Below the pieces are notes generated by a model that did not search any database, was not told where the DNA came from, and saw only the letters and a program-made list of their open reading frames with translations. From contig NZ_FBXK01000001.1 of assembly GCF_900013425.1 (NCBI RefSeq), forward strand, positions 1,101,776-1,165,775: a stretch of 64,000 nt of DNA, in the 5' to 3' direction. This document shows, one piece after another, positions 1-8,252 of the stretch; position 1 is the stretch's first letter, and every line of letters starts with the position of its first letter. A program made the translations under genes and the position numbers. Source of the DNA: Sphingobium sp. Z007 (lineage in GTDB: Bacteria > Pseudomonadota > Alphaproteobacteria > Sphingomonadales > Sphingomonadaceae).

Positions 1-1303
1 CCCAGCTGTCATGGAATTGCGAGAAGCCGTAGGCGTTCTCGTTCATATTTTCATAGCTGTCGTAGAACCACTGGTTCTTCAGCTCGAAACCGCTGTCGGC
101 CGTGTAGATAGCATCGAAATAGAAGGTCGATCCCCGATTGACCAAACGATCGTCCTTGCCGGTCAGCACGTCGCGGCGGCTGAGCTTTGTCGTGCCGGTG
201 TTGGTCAGCGCCAGACTGGGATAGGTCGAGGTGAAGCAGGCGTCGGTAAAGCCGCTGGCGAAGGGGCTGAAGGTACTGTTCGGGCAGGAGAAGTTGCCGA
301 AAATCGAGAATCCGCCGGGCACCGAAGCCTTGATTTCCTGCTGCGAAATCTGCCCGTCGCCGCTGGTATCCAGCGGCTGCGCCTGGCCGGTGATATAGGT
401 GCCGTCATCGACCAGCGCCTGAGTCAGGCGGTTCCAGCCGCCATTTTGCTGGCCCTTGTAATTTTGATACTGGCCGCCGAACTCAATGCGGACATGGTCC
501 GACAGGTCGGTGTCGAAGGAACCTTGCAGGATGGTCTGCTTGGTCGACATGTTGCGATAATAGCTGCCGTCATCCTCATATTGGCCGAACAGGCTGTAGC
601 CGAATTCCTGCTCGCCGATTTTGAGCGGGCCGGAGACATTGCCCTTGACGACGTTCATGTCCCAGCTACCGCGGGTGTAGCTGATTTCGCCCGTTGCCTT
701 ATCGCGCAACTTGCCGTCCGCAACGCGCGCCGATTTCGGCACGAAATTCATGTAGCCGCCGGTCTTGGAGGGACCGAAAATGGGCGACGCCGGGCCGCGG
801 ACGATGTCGATGCGGTCCGATGCGCCGATGGGCGTGGGATAGTTGCCCGGATTGTCCAGGCGACGCATGCCGCGGAAATAGACTTCGCCGGGCGTGCCGC
901 GAATGTCGAGCGCCCCGCCGACGCCGAAGAAACTGTTAGTAAAGGTGCCAGGCGCCTGCGCGACCAGGTCATAAATGTCGGTGATCCCGAACCGCTCCAT
1001 CTGCTCGCTGCTGATGGTGGAGGCGGAGCGCGGGGTTTCGAGGATCGTCTTGTCGAAGCCGAAAATCGATCCGACATTTTTGATTGGCAGCGCGTCGAGC
1101 GCGCCGGTGACGACGATTTCGGCGGTCGGTTCCGGTGCATCCTCCGGCGCGGGCGTTTGTGCCCAGGCGGTGGAACTCAGCCCAGGACTTAGGGCGGTGC
1201 AGGACAGCAACGCCAGCGTGGCGATGGCGGTCGATCCAGGTCGCGAACGATGTTGCCGCGTAGCATTATTATTAGAACGATGAAAAGGCAGATGATGCGC
1301 CAT
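1..1303 (-). CDS. TonB-dependent outer-membrane receptor, N-terminal part (runs off the window)
   Basis: The frame is open from the ATG at 1303 to the window edge, so about 434 N-terminal residues are visible and the C-terminal barrel is missing. A long signal peptide ends near SSTAWA-QT. A TonB-box-like EIVVTG and a plug domain with IDIVRGPASPIFGP follow, as in siderophore-type receptors. The plug/barrel part also holds a perfect EF-hand-like loop, DTSGDGQISQQE (335-370). AAGGGGG sits six bases before the ATG. The gene lies 187 bases downstream of the exported deaminase gene on the same strand, so it may belong to the purine unit, but nothing in the protein proves the substrate. Siderophore uptake is the other possibility. 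Confidence 0.9.
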   Translation of the reverse strand, partial: MAHHLPFHRSNNNATRQHRSRPGSTAIATLALLSCTALSPGLSSTAWAQTPAPEDAPEPTAEIVVTGALDALPIKNVGSIFGFDKTILETPRSASTISSEQMERFGITDIYDLVAQAPGTFTNSFFGVGGALDIRGTPGEVYFRGMRRLDNPGNYPTPIGASDRIDIVRGPASPIFGPSKTGGYMNFVPKSARVADGKLRDKATGEISYTRGSWDMNVVKGNVSGPLKIGEQEFGYSLFGQYEDDGSYYRNMSTKQTILQGSFDTDLSDHVRIEFGGQYQNYKGQQNGGWNRLTQALVDDGTYITGQAQPLDTSGDGQISQQEIKASVPGGFSIFGNFSCPNSTFSPFASGFTDACFTSTYPSLALTNTGTTKLSRRDVLTGKDDRLVNRGSTFYFDAIYTADSGFELKNQWFYDSYENMNENAYGFSQFHDSW

Positions 1304-1325
1304 GTTGAGCCCCCTTAATGATGGC

Positions 1326-1354
1326 GGCGAAGCGTAAATCCCCACAGCTTCGCC
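1326..1354 (-). other. Hairpin in the leader of the TonB receptor gene
   Basis: GGCGAAGC (1326-1333) and GCTTCGCC (1347-1354) form an 8-bp perfect inverted repeat with a 13-base loop, about 23 bases upstream of the receptor ATG and just 5' of its ribosome binding site. No T-run follows, so it is not a classical terminator. It may affect mRNA stability or translation. Confidence 0.4.
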
Positions 1355-1490
1355 AGCCGGTTATCCCTGCTGTCTTCCTCTCCCATGGAAATTTCTCATG
1401 CTGCGATGCATGATGCTAATAGTCTTGACGCGCCGCAGCAAAGAAAATGTCATATTTTTTATCGTTGTTATTCCGGTCGTCTTCGGCCTT

Positions 1491-3020
1491 TTAGGGTCCG
1501 ATCGATTTATGAAGGCTGGAAACGGTAACGTCTTCGAAAGCCTGGAAATCTTCCTCTAATTGGATTTGAAGCGCAGCCTTGGAACTGGATCGTGCAAGGC
1601 TGCGACAACCATCGTCGGCCCAGCCTGCGGCGCAGGGCGGGGCGAGTGTGCCCACATGCCGGTCCGCCCAGATGCTGGCCCCGTCGATGAACGCCCGTTC
1701 CAGGCTGGTGCGTGCCATCTGCTTGAGATCCGCATAGCCCATGCCCTGTTCGCGCGCGGCGCGCAGATATTCCTGGGTCATGTCAGTGCGCAATATGCCC
1801 TGGTCGTCGGTCGATAGCAGCGTCGGGACGCCCGCCTTGCGATAAAGGCGCAGCGGATGATCGTCGCCCTTCACCCCCAATATCACTGCATTGCTGGTCA
1901 GGTTGATCTCCACTGCGACATCGTCGCGCGCCATCCGCGCCAGTGTGGCGACGGCGTCGTCTTCATAAGCGATGGCGGTGCCATGACCGATCCGTTCCGC
2001 CCCGGCGTCCAACGCCTGGGCGATATGGTCGCGCAGCGCAGCGGGCGGCACCAGACCGAACGCCAGTTCGCCTGCATGCAGGGTGCGATGCACGCGAGGA
2101 TGCCGTTCCGCCAGAAAACGGATCATCGCCATGTGCAGATCATAATCGCGCAGCGCGATCACCCAATCTTCCGGCTGGACGATGTTGATGCCGACATAGC
2201 GCGGATCGCGATCGGCGAGGGCAAAGGCGAGGATCAGCGAGGTGAAGGCCTGCGCGGGCGGCAGGTCGCGCCAGCCCCAGGCGAGATAGCGGATCGCAAC
2301 GCCGCAGCCCGGATCGGGGCTCGCACCGCCACAGGCCAGCGCCTTGGCCGCCGCCGCCTCGTTCGCATCCAGTTCCGCGATCGCCCGATCGATGACGGGC
2401 TTCGCTTCTTTGATCGTCCGGCTGTAGAAGGCGGCCAGGCCGCTGGCGTCCAACGGCGTGTCCGCCGCGCCCAGCGTCGAAGCGATCAGTGCGTCAGGAT
2501 TGTAGATCAGTTCCAGATAGCCGACCCGATCGCCCGCTGCGACCTGCCGCGCAACAACCAAGGCGCCGGCGTCCGCGGCCGGGCCAGTCGGGCCGAACCG
2601 TTCGAAACTGCCGAAAAACTGCGTATGGCCCGATGCGTCATTCGCGCCCACGCCGTGCTGGACGCCGCGCGTCGACATGGCATCGACCAGCCGGGCGAAG
2701 GCGAAGGGGGTCTGTTCGCCCACATGTTTGACCGTCCGCGATTCCGGGCAGGGCGGCGCGACGACGCGGGTGCCGCTATCGTCGACGCACAGGCCTGCCT
2801 GCGCTGCCCAGCGCAGATAATCTTCCGCATAGGGGGTGCCGCTCAGATGATTGTGCAGGTCGCCGCCCTTGGGCATCGCCTTGAGGAACAGCCGCAGCGC
2901 GGGCGGACTGTCCGCGAGCCGGTCGAAAAGGGCGGCCGCAGCCGCTTCTCCACTTGTCGTCTGCGCCGCAGCCGGCGACAGCACGGCCAGCGAGGTCATA
3001 AGGGCCAGGCCGTGCTTCAT
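1491..3020 (-). CDS. Exported adenosine deaminase-like amidohydrolase
   Basis: This 509-residue metal-dependent deaminase starts with a signal peptide (hydrophobic core, cleavage near SPAAA-Q), so it probably acts in the periplasm on adenosine or a related nucleoside. The N-terminal metal site HNHLSG (His56, His58) is present, as are the later HAGEL and STDDQG motifs that carry the metal- and catalysis-linked residues of the adenosine deaminase superfamily. It is longer than cytosolic Add (about 330-350 residues) and resembles the secreted ADA-like branch. Its ATG overlaps the stop codon of the NUP gene by four bases (ATGA), so the two are translationally coupled. Substrate preference is inferred from family and context. 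Confidence 0.87.
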   Translation of the reverse strand: MKHGLALMTSLAVLSPAAAQTTSGEAAAAALFDRLADSPPALRLFLKAMPKGGDLHNHLSGTPYAEDYLRWAAQAGLCVDDSGTRVVAPPCPESRTVKHVGEQTPFAFARLVDAMSTRGVQHGVGANDASGHTQFFGSFERFGPTGPAADAGALVVARQVAAGDRVGYLELIYNPDALIASTLGAADTPLDASGLAAFYSRTIKEAKPVIDRAIAELDANEAAAAKALACGGASPDPGCGVAIRYLAWGWRDLPPAQAFTSLILAFALADRDPRYVGINIVQPEDWVIALRDYDLHMAMIRFLAERHPRVHRTLHAGELAFGLVPPAALRDHIAQALDAGAERIGHGTAIAYEDDAVATLARMARDDVAVEINLTSNAVILGVKGDDHPLRLYRKAGVPTLLSTDDQGILRTDMTQEYLRAAREQGMGYADLKQMARTSLERAFIDGASIWADRHVGTLAPPCAAGWADDGCRSLARSSSKAALQIQLEEDFQAFEDVTVSSLHKSIGP

Positions 3021-4147
3021 TGCGGATCGGTTCCCGGCACATGATCCTTGTAGCTATCCCAATGGCTCAGCAATTCATGCACTACCGGCACGCCGACGCG
3101 ATAATTGGCTTCGAACGCAGCGACCTGGCCCGCGCCTTCATCGGCGACGCTTTCGACGGCTGATCGGCCCGGCGGCGGCATCGACGGATTGCTGCCGGTG
3201 CGCAGGACCAGCACGCGCCCCGGATCAACCAGCCCTTGTTTCGCGGCGATTGCCATGGCGCCGGCCAGCGACTGGCTTTCCATGTTGGTCATGGCGAAAC
3301 GGCCCTTGCCGCCAGTCCACAGCTTCACCCAGTCGCGCGCCCATTGGGTGCGCCCGGGGCCATGCCAGTAGCGGACTGACCCCAATGTTTCGCCCATCAG
3401 CACGAAGGGCGGCTTTTGCGCATTGGGATAGCCGGCCCAGGCCGCGCGCGCCTTTTGCAGCGCCGGACTGTCGGGAATGGTAACATCCTTGGTGCGATCA
3501 TAGGCCCATTGCGCCAGGCTCTGGTTCAGCTTCACCGACATGGTCAGCTTGCCGGTATCGGTGAAACCAGCGAAGTTCTCGGTATTCTGGGGCAGCTTGT
3601 TGGGCGCGTCGGCTCCGATCGCGAACAGGCCATAGGGCCAGTCCTTGCCCACTTCGCGATCGTCAAATTCCCGCAATGTGTCGCCCTGCACCACCCAGCG
3701 CGACCAGGCGGCGCTGCCGACGGATGCGATTTGCGGATCGACGCCCGATATGCCGGTAAACAGCCAATAGGTCTTGCTGAAATCGAAACGCGGATCGAGC
3801 AGCAGGCTCATCAACTGTTCGGCGACCCCGCCCAGCATCGTGTCCGGGCTGCCCCAGCACATGCCGTATAGTCCTGCCGCATTGCGGCGCAACGGGTGCA
3901 GCGCGCCCTTAATCGCGATGACCTCGGTCAGCTTCTCGCGCTCGGCCCAGAGCTGGAACTCGCCGGGCGCATCGCCCATATCCGCGCCCGGCTCGAAATT
4001 GGCGACGACGATGACCTTGACCGGGATCGGCTTGACCGACGGCAGCGCTGGCACTGGCGGTTCGGCGCCGCGGCCCAACGACGAGCAGGCCAGCGCCGCA
4101 ACCATCATGGCCATCGCCATCATCGTCTGTTTTGCGGACCCCGCCAT
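3017..4147 (-). CDS. NUP-family purine nucleoside protein (annotated 'permease'), exported
   Basis: A 376-residue protein of the purine nucleoside permease (NUP) family, with the typical opening VKVIVVANFEPGADMGDAPGEF shortened here to the family signature VANFEPG and the internal block YWLFTGISGVDP. An N-terminal hydrophobic segment ends near GRGAEPP and looks like a signal peptide. No other membrane span is visible, so a periplasmic nucleoside-binding or phosphorylase-like role fits better than a channel. It is the first gene of a unit with the exported deaminase and lies behind a promoter region that shares a 41-base element with the large purine operon. The biochemical activity of bacterial NUP proteins is poorly established. 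Confidence 0.85.
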   Translation of the reverse strand: MAGSAKQTMMAMAMMVAALACSSLGRGAEPPVPALPSVKPIPVKVIVVANFEPGADMGDAPGEFQLWAEREKLTEVIAIKGALHPLRRNAAGLYGMCWGSPDTMLGGVAEQLMSLLLDPRFDFSKTYWLFTGISGVDPQIASVGSAAWSRWVVQGDTLREFDDREVGKDWPYGLFAIGADAPNKLPQNTENFAGFTDTGKLTMSVKLNQSLAQWAYDRTKDVTIPDSPALQKARAAWAGYPNAQKPPFVLMGETLGSVRYWHGPGRTQWARDWVKLWTGGKGRFAMTNMESQSLAGAMAIAAKQGLVDPGRVLVLRTGSNPSMPPPGRSAVESVADEGAGQVAAFEANYRVGVPVVHELLSHWDSYKDHVPGTDPQ

Positions 4148-4200
4148 CCTTGCATCCCCACTATTTCACTCTGCGGTGCGAGTAAGGGCTTGACCTGATG

Positions 4201-4241
4201 CGATCAAACGCAATGAATCCTACGGAGTGTTGCAAAAATTA
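4201..4241. promoter_or_regulatory. Conserved 41-base element, copy 1 (purine regulon operator candidate)
   Basis: Read on the minus strand, this stretch matches 26447-26487 at 31 of 41 positions without gaps. The shared blocks are TTTTTGCAAC, TCCGT, TCATT and GATCG. It lies 54-94 bases upstream of the NUP start codon and immediately before the LysR gene, a typical position for a LysR-type autoregulatory and activating site. Confidence 0.65.
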
Positions 4242-4251
4242 GGGTGGGTCC

Positions 4252-5184
4252 ATGCCGGCATTTTCGCGTTTCCTGCGTTACTTCATGGCGGTCGGCCGAC
4301 TGGGGTCGATCCGCAAGGCGGCGGACGAACTCAATATCTCCGCGTCGGCCATCGACCGGCAGATTTTGAATGTGGAGGCGGACCTGGGGATGCCGCTGTT
4401 CGAGCGATTGCCGACCGGCTTGCGCCTGACGGCCGCGGGGGAGATCATGATGGCGGCGGGCGGGCGCTGGCAGAAAAATCTGGCCGACGTGCGCGCACAG
4501 ATAGAGGATTTGCGCGGTTTGAAGCGCGGCCATGTCGACATCGCCATCATCGACGCGCTGGCCAAGGGTTATATCCCCGGCGCCATCCGCGTGATCCAGA
4601 GCCGCTATCCCGGCATCACCATTGGCGTGCGAGTCCTGGAAAATGACCGGGTGCGCGACGCCATCGCGAGCGGCGAAGCAGATTTCGGCATCTTGTTCGA
4701 ACCGCAATCCTATCGCGACCTGACCGTGCGCTCCTTTGTCGAGGTCGTCCTGGGCTTCCTCACGCCCGCCGGCCACCCCTTTGGCGACCAGCGCGAGGCG
4801 CGCTTTTCCGCCTGCGCCGGATCGCCGCTGATCGTCCCGGCCGAGCCGCTGGCGGTGTGTCAGCAGATCGCCGTGCTAGAAGGGACTAGCGGCCTTCAGA
4901 TCGATCGCACCGCCAGTTCCGACAATATCCAGATGATTACCTCGCTAGTCATGCAGGGCGTCGGCATCGGCATATTGACCTCGCTCGACGTGATTACGGA
5001 GGTGCAACGCGGCACCCTGTCCTTCACCCGTATTTCCGATCCGATCCTGCGGCCGATGACGCTGGCGCTCTGCACCGCGGCGGCGCGCACCCCTTCTTAC
5101 GCAGCCGGAATCGTGCTGGGCGAAATAGAGAGCGGCTTTGCCCAGCTCAGCTACCCCGTCTCGATCAAGCGCGCCGACCTCTGA
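4252..5184 (+). CDS. LysR-family transcriptional regulator, probable purine regulator
   Basis: A 310-residue LysR-type protein. The N-terminal winged helix-turn-helix (about residues 4-62) contains SIRKAADELNISASAIDRQI and the typical LFERLPTGLRLTAAGE. The rest is a periplasmic-binding-protein-like effector domain, about residues 90-295. The gene diverges from the NUP/deaminase unit, with the conserved 41-base element ending 10 bases before its ATG. The same element precedes the 18-gene purine operon, so this protein is the best candidate for controlling both. The effector could be a purine or a pathway intermediate, which the sequence does not reveal. Confidence 0.9.
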   Translation: MPAFSRFLRYFMAVGRLGSIRKAADELNISASAIDRQILNVEADLGMPLFERLPTGLRLTAAGEIMMAAGGRWQKNLADVRAQIEDLRGLKRGHVDIAIIDALAKGYIPGAIRVIQSRYPGITIGVRVLENDRVRDAIASGEADFGILFEPQSYRDLTVRSFVEVVLGFLTPAGHPFGDQREARFSACAGSPLIVPAEPLAVCQQIAVLEGTSGLQIDRTASSDNIQMITSLVMQGVGIGILTSLDVITEVQRGTLSFTRISDPILRPMTLALCTAAARTPSYAAGIVLGEIESGFAQLSYPVSIKRADL

Positions 5185-5231
5185 TCCGCGTTACGGCCGA
5201 TTGCCCCCTTGGCGCGGGCGGGATAATCGGC

Positions 5232-5801
5232 ATGCTCATGTCCATTCCCGGCCAACTGGATTCGCTTTTCATGAGCAGCACCGCTGAACCCGAACTTTTC
5301 TACATCGGCTATGACGCCTTCCTCGCCGACGTGCAGACCGTCGCGCGCCAGGTGGGGGAGGGCGACTGGACGCCCGACTTCATCATCGGCATCGGCCGCG
5401 GCGGGCTGGTCCCGGCAGTCTATATCTCTCACCAGCTCAAGCTGCCGATGCTTTCGATCGACCATAGCAGCAAGGTGCCGGGCTTTGCCGACGAACTGCT
5501 GGGCAAGGTCGCGGCCAAGAGCGCAGCGGGGGTGAAACTGCTGTTCGTCGACGACATCAACGACAGCGGCGGCACGATCGACTATATTCGCAGCCTGCTC
5601 GCCGACAATCGCTGCGACGCCGGCAATCTGCGCTTCGCCGTGCTGATGTCCAACAGCCGATCGCGCCAGACCGTCGATTATTGGGCCAGCATGATCGATC
5701 GTGACAGCGACAAGCGCTGGTTCGTTTTCCCCTGGGAATCGGTCGGCGCCAGCGACGACATCGTGGAGGAGGCGCTGTCCGTGCCTGAGCGGCTGTCCTG
5801 A
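5232..5801 (+). CDS. Purine-type phosphoribosyltransferase
   Basis: A 189-residue type I phosphoribosyltransferase. The PRPP-binding signature is LLFVDDINDSGGT, and the nearby FIIGIGRGGLVPAVYISHQL matches the Gpt/xanthine-hypoxanthine branch. It should convert a purine base plus PRPP to the nucleoside monophosphate in the cytoplasm. The start is uncertain: ATG codons at 5232, 5238 and 5271 share the frame, and homologues suggest the first dozen residues may not be translated. It lies 47 bases after the LysR gene and just before a LOG-type phosphoribohydrolase, so salvage and base-release functions sit side by side. Confidence 0.85.
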   Translation: MLMSIPGQLDSLFMSSTAEPELFYIGYDAFLADVQTVARQVGEGDWTPDFIIGIGRGGLVPAVYISHQLKLPMLSIDHSSKVPGFADELLGKVAAKSAAGVKLLFVDDINDSGGTIDYIRSLLADNRCDAGNLRFAVLMSNSRSRQTVDYWASMIDRDSDKRWFVFPWESVGASDDIVEEALSVPERLS

Positions 5802-5830
5802 GCGCGCCCGAAATGCAGAGGGACAGGCGG

Positions 5831-6409
5831 ATGCGGATCTGCGTCTTCCTTGGTTCCTCGCCCGGGCGGCTGCCGGTCTATCGCGAAGCGGCGGAACAGT
5901 TTGGGACATTGCTGGCGCAGCGCGGCATCGGTCTCGTTTACGGCGGCGGCACGGTCGGGCTGATGGGCGTGGTCGCCGATGCGGCGTGCGCGGCGGGCGG
6001 CGAGGTGATCGGCGTTATCCCAGAAGCGCTGCGCGCGCGCGAGCATGACCATCAGGGGATCAGCGAACTGCATGTCGTTCAGACCATGCATGAGCGCAAG
6101 GCGCTCATGGCCAAGCTGGCGGACGGCTTCGTGACGCTGCCCGGCGGGATCGGCACCTTTGAAGAAATGTTCGAAGCCTGGTGCTGGTCGCAGCTGGGCT
6201 ATCATGAAAAGCCGGTCGGGATGTTGGACGTCAACGGCTTCTACAGCGGCATGTCGGGTTTCATCGACCATGTCGTGGCGGAGGGGTTCCTGAAACCAGA
6301 ACATCGCGCCATGCTGCTGATCGAGCGCGACCCAGACGTCATGCTCGATCGCATCGCCCAATATCTGCCGCCCCGGACCGAACATTGGCTAGGCGACGGT
6401 GATGTTTAG
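5831..6409 (+). CDS. LOG-family nucleoside 5'-monophosphate phosphoribohydrolase
   Basis: A 192-residue lysine-decarboxylase-like (LOG/TIGR00730) protein that hydrolyses nucleoside monophosphates to free base and ribose 5-phosphate. It carries the nucleotide-binding YGGGTVGLMG and the catalytic signature PGGIGTFEE. The ATG at 5831 was preferred over one 18 bases upstream because GAGGG stands eight bases before it and homologues begin MRICVFLGSS. Bacterial members are often annotated as cytokinin-activating, but in a purine locus a housekeeping role in releasing adenine, guanine or hypoxanthine from nucleotides is more likely. It ends convergently with the adenine deaminase gene across a short hairpin. 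Confidence 0.88.
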   Translation: MRICVFLGSSPGRLPVYREAAEQFGTLLAQRGIGLVYGGGTVGLMGVVADAACAAGGEVIGVIPEALRAREHDHQGISELHVVQTMHERKALMAKLADGFVTLPGGIGTFEEMFEAWCWSQLGYHEKPVGMLDVNGFYSGMSGFIDHVVAEGFLKPEHRAMLLIERDPDVMLDRIAQYLPPRTEHWLGDGDV

Positions 6410-6414
6410 CTAAG

Positions 6415-6442
6415 CCGTGTTCCGGCGAAGGCCGAAGCACGG
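6415..6442. terminator. Hairpin between convergent LOG and adenine deaminase genes
   Basis: CCGTGTTCCGGC and the facing GCCGAAGCACGG form an imperfect stem around GAAG in the 45-base gap between two convergent genes. It lacks a clear T-run in either direction. It may act as a weak bidirectional terminator or belong to a small dispersed repeat. Confidence 0.4.
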
Positions 6443-6454
6443 AAGCCCGCGATT

Positions 6455-7471
6455 TTAAGCCTTGTCTGCCAACCAGCCCTCCAGCCGCTCTAAATGCACC
6501 GCGACAGCCGCTTCCGGCAGGAACGAACCGGTAAAGCTGTTGCGGGCCAGCGTCGCCAGCGCCGCTCGGTCCAGCCCGCGCGCGCGCGCCACCGCGCGAT
6601 AATTGTCCGCGATATAGCCGCCGAAATAGGCGGGGTCGTCCGAATTGATCGTGGCTTTCAGGCCCAGTGCCAGCATGTGGTCGATCGGATGATCCCCGAT
6701 GGCGTCGATCACGCAGAGTTTAAGGTTGGACAGCGGGCAGACGGTCAGCGTCATGCCCTCGCGCGCCAGCCGTTCGACCAGCACTTTGTCTTCAAGCGCG
6801 CGATTGCCATGGTCGATCCGATCGACCTTCAGCAGGTCAAGCGCCTCATAAACATAGGCAGGCGGGCCTTCCTCCCCGGCGTGAGCCACCAGGCGCAGGC
6901 CCTTATCCCGCGCCACGGCGAAGACGCGCGCAAATTTCTCCGGCGGATGACCCATTTCAGAGGAATCGAGGCCGACCGCTGCGATCCGGTCGAGCCATGG
7001 GTCCGCCTCCGCCAGCGTCGCAAAAGCGTCCGCCTCGCTCAGATGGCGCAGGAAGCTCAGGATCAGCAGGCTGGTCATGCCATGCCGCGCCTCCGCCTCA
7101 GCGCAAGCGGAGAGCAGTCCCTCGATTACCTCGGCAAAGGGGATACCACGCGCGCTATGGGTCTGCGGATCGAACATGATTTCGGCATGGATCACGCCGT
7201 CGGCCGCCGCACGATCGAAATAGGCGGCGGCAAGGTCGTGGAAATCCTGCCGCGTCCGCAGCACGTCGGCACCGGCATAATAGATGTCGAGGAAATCCTG
7301 CAAGTTGCCGAACGCATAGGCGGCGCGCACCGCCTCCACATCCGCATAGGGGATTGCGACGCCATTGCGCCGGGCCAAGGCGAACATCAGTTCCGGCTCC
7401 AGGCTTCCCTCGATATGGAGATGAAGTTCGGCCTTGGGCAGGCCAGTGATGAAGCTGTCGAGATCGGTCAT
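6455..7471 (-). CDS. Adenine deaminase (adenosine deaminase superfamily type)
   Basis: A 338-residue cytosolic deaminase converting adenine to hypoxanthine. Metal-binding ELHLHIEGS, catalytic HAGEEG, and NSDDPAYF are all present. The motif [11 protein letters not shown], where adenosine deaminases usually have a glycine-rich GDE block, is typical of the adenine-specific branch (the Pseudomonas PA0148 type). The start at 7471 ([17 protein letters not shown]) was chosen because upstream in-frame codons add a non-conserved arginine/proline-rich stretch. It is the last gene of the 18-gene purine operon, 75 bases after the HAD gene, and feeds hypoxanthine to xanthine dehydrogenase. Confidence 0.88.
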   Translation of the reverse strand: MTDLDSFITGLPKAELHLHIEGSLEPELMFALARRNGVAIPYADVEAVRAAYAFGNLQDFLDIYYAGADVLRTRQDFHDLAAAYFDRAAADGVIHAEIMFDPQTHSARGIPFAEVIEGLLSACAEAEARHGMTSLLILSFLRHLSEADAFATLAEADPWLDRIAAVGLDSSEMGHPPEKFARVFAVARDKGLRLVAHAGEEGPPAYVYEALDLLKVDRIDHGNRALEDKVLVERLAREGMTLTVCPLSNLKLCVIDAIGDHPIDHMLALGLKATINSDDPAYFGGYIADNYRAVARARGLDRAALATLARNSFTGSFLPEAAVAVHLERLEGWLADKA

Positions 7472-7546
7472 GGCCCTGACTCTAGGCGGCCACGGCACGT
7501 CCCGCAAATGCAATCCCGGCGACGGCGTGTTGCCGCAATGCGCGCA

Positions 7547-8242
7547 TCAACGGATCAACCGCACCCAATCAGGCAGATCGCCCAGCCGTTCCAGCAGGCG
7601 GAAGCGCGGATGGTCCTCCGGCACTCGGCCCATTTCATGCGCCCAGGCGCCCTCCTGCGGGATATAGGCGGCCCATGCGCCCGCCTCCAGCGCGGGATGA
7701 ATGTCCGACCGCAGCGAATCGCCGGCCATGACAGCCTGCTCCGCCGCGACGCCATATTGGGCGAAGATGCGGGTGAAGGTATCCGGCCTCTTATCGCTCA
7801 CGATTTCGATCCCGCTGAACAGGTCGCCCAGCCCGGACGCCGCCAGCTTGCTTTCCTGGTGCAACAGGTCGCCCTTCGTGACCAAAACGACCTTGCCCAG
7901 ATGCGACAGCGCCTCCAGCGTTTCCAGCACATCGTCGAACAGTTCAACCGGATGGGCAAGCAGGGTGCGTCCGGCGGCCAAAATGTCGGACACCAGCGAC
8001 TTGGAGAGATTGTCGCCCGCCAATTCCACCGCCGTCTCGATCATCGACAAAGTGAAGCCCTTGGCCCCATAGCCATAAAGTTTGAGGTTGCGCGTTTCAC
8101 AGGCGATCAGCCGGTCGCGCGTGACATGGTCGTCGGCGAAGGGCTTGAGCATCGCCACCAGCGCTTCTTCGGTCGCATTGAAATGGCGCATATTGTGCCA
8201 GAGCGTGTCGTCGGCATCGAGGCAGATAAGCTTGATCGTCAT
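7547..8242 (-). CDS. HAD-superfamily hydrolase, possible nucleotidase
   Basis: A 231-residue haloacid dehalogenase-like phosphatase. The nucleophile motif is DADDTLW (Asp9, Asp11), motif II is LVTKGD, and the acidic motif is MAGDSLRSD. An all-alpha cap lies between motifs I and II, as in YjjG-like 5'-nucleotidases. It sits ten bases after guaD and before the adenine deaminase gene in the purine operon. A role in dephosphorylating purine nucleotides is therefore reasonable, but substrate specificity cannot be read from the sequence. Confidence 0.8.
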   Translation of the reverse strand: MTIKLICLDADDTLWHNMRHFNATEEALVAMLKPFADDHVTRDRLIACETRNLKLYGYGAKGFTLSMIETAVELAGDNLSKSLVSDILAAGRTLLAHPVELFDDVLETLEALSHLGKVVLVTKGDLLHQESKLAASGLGDLFSGIEIVSDKRPDTFTRIFAQYGVAAEQAVMAGDSLRSDIHPALEAGAWAAYIPQEGAWAHEMGRVPEDHPRFRLLERLGDLPDWVRLIR

Positions 8243-8252
8243 CGTCTGTCCA

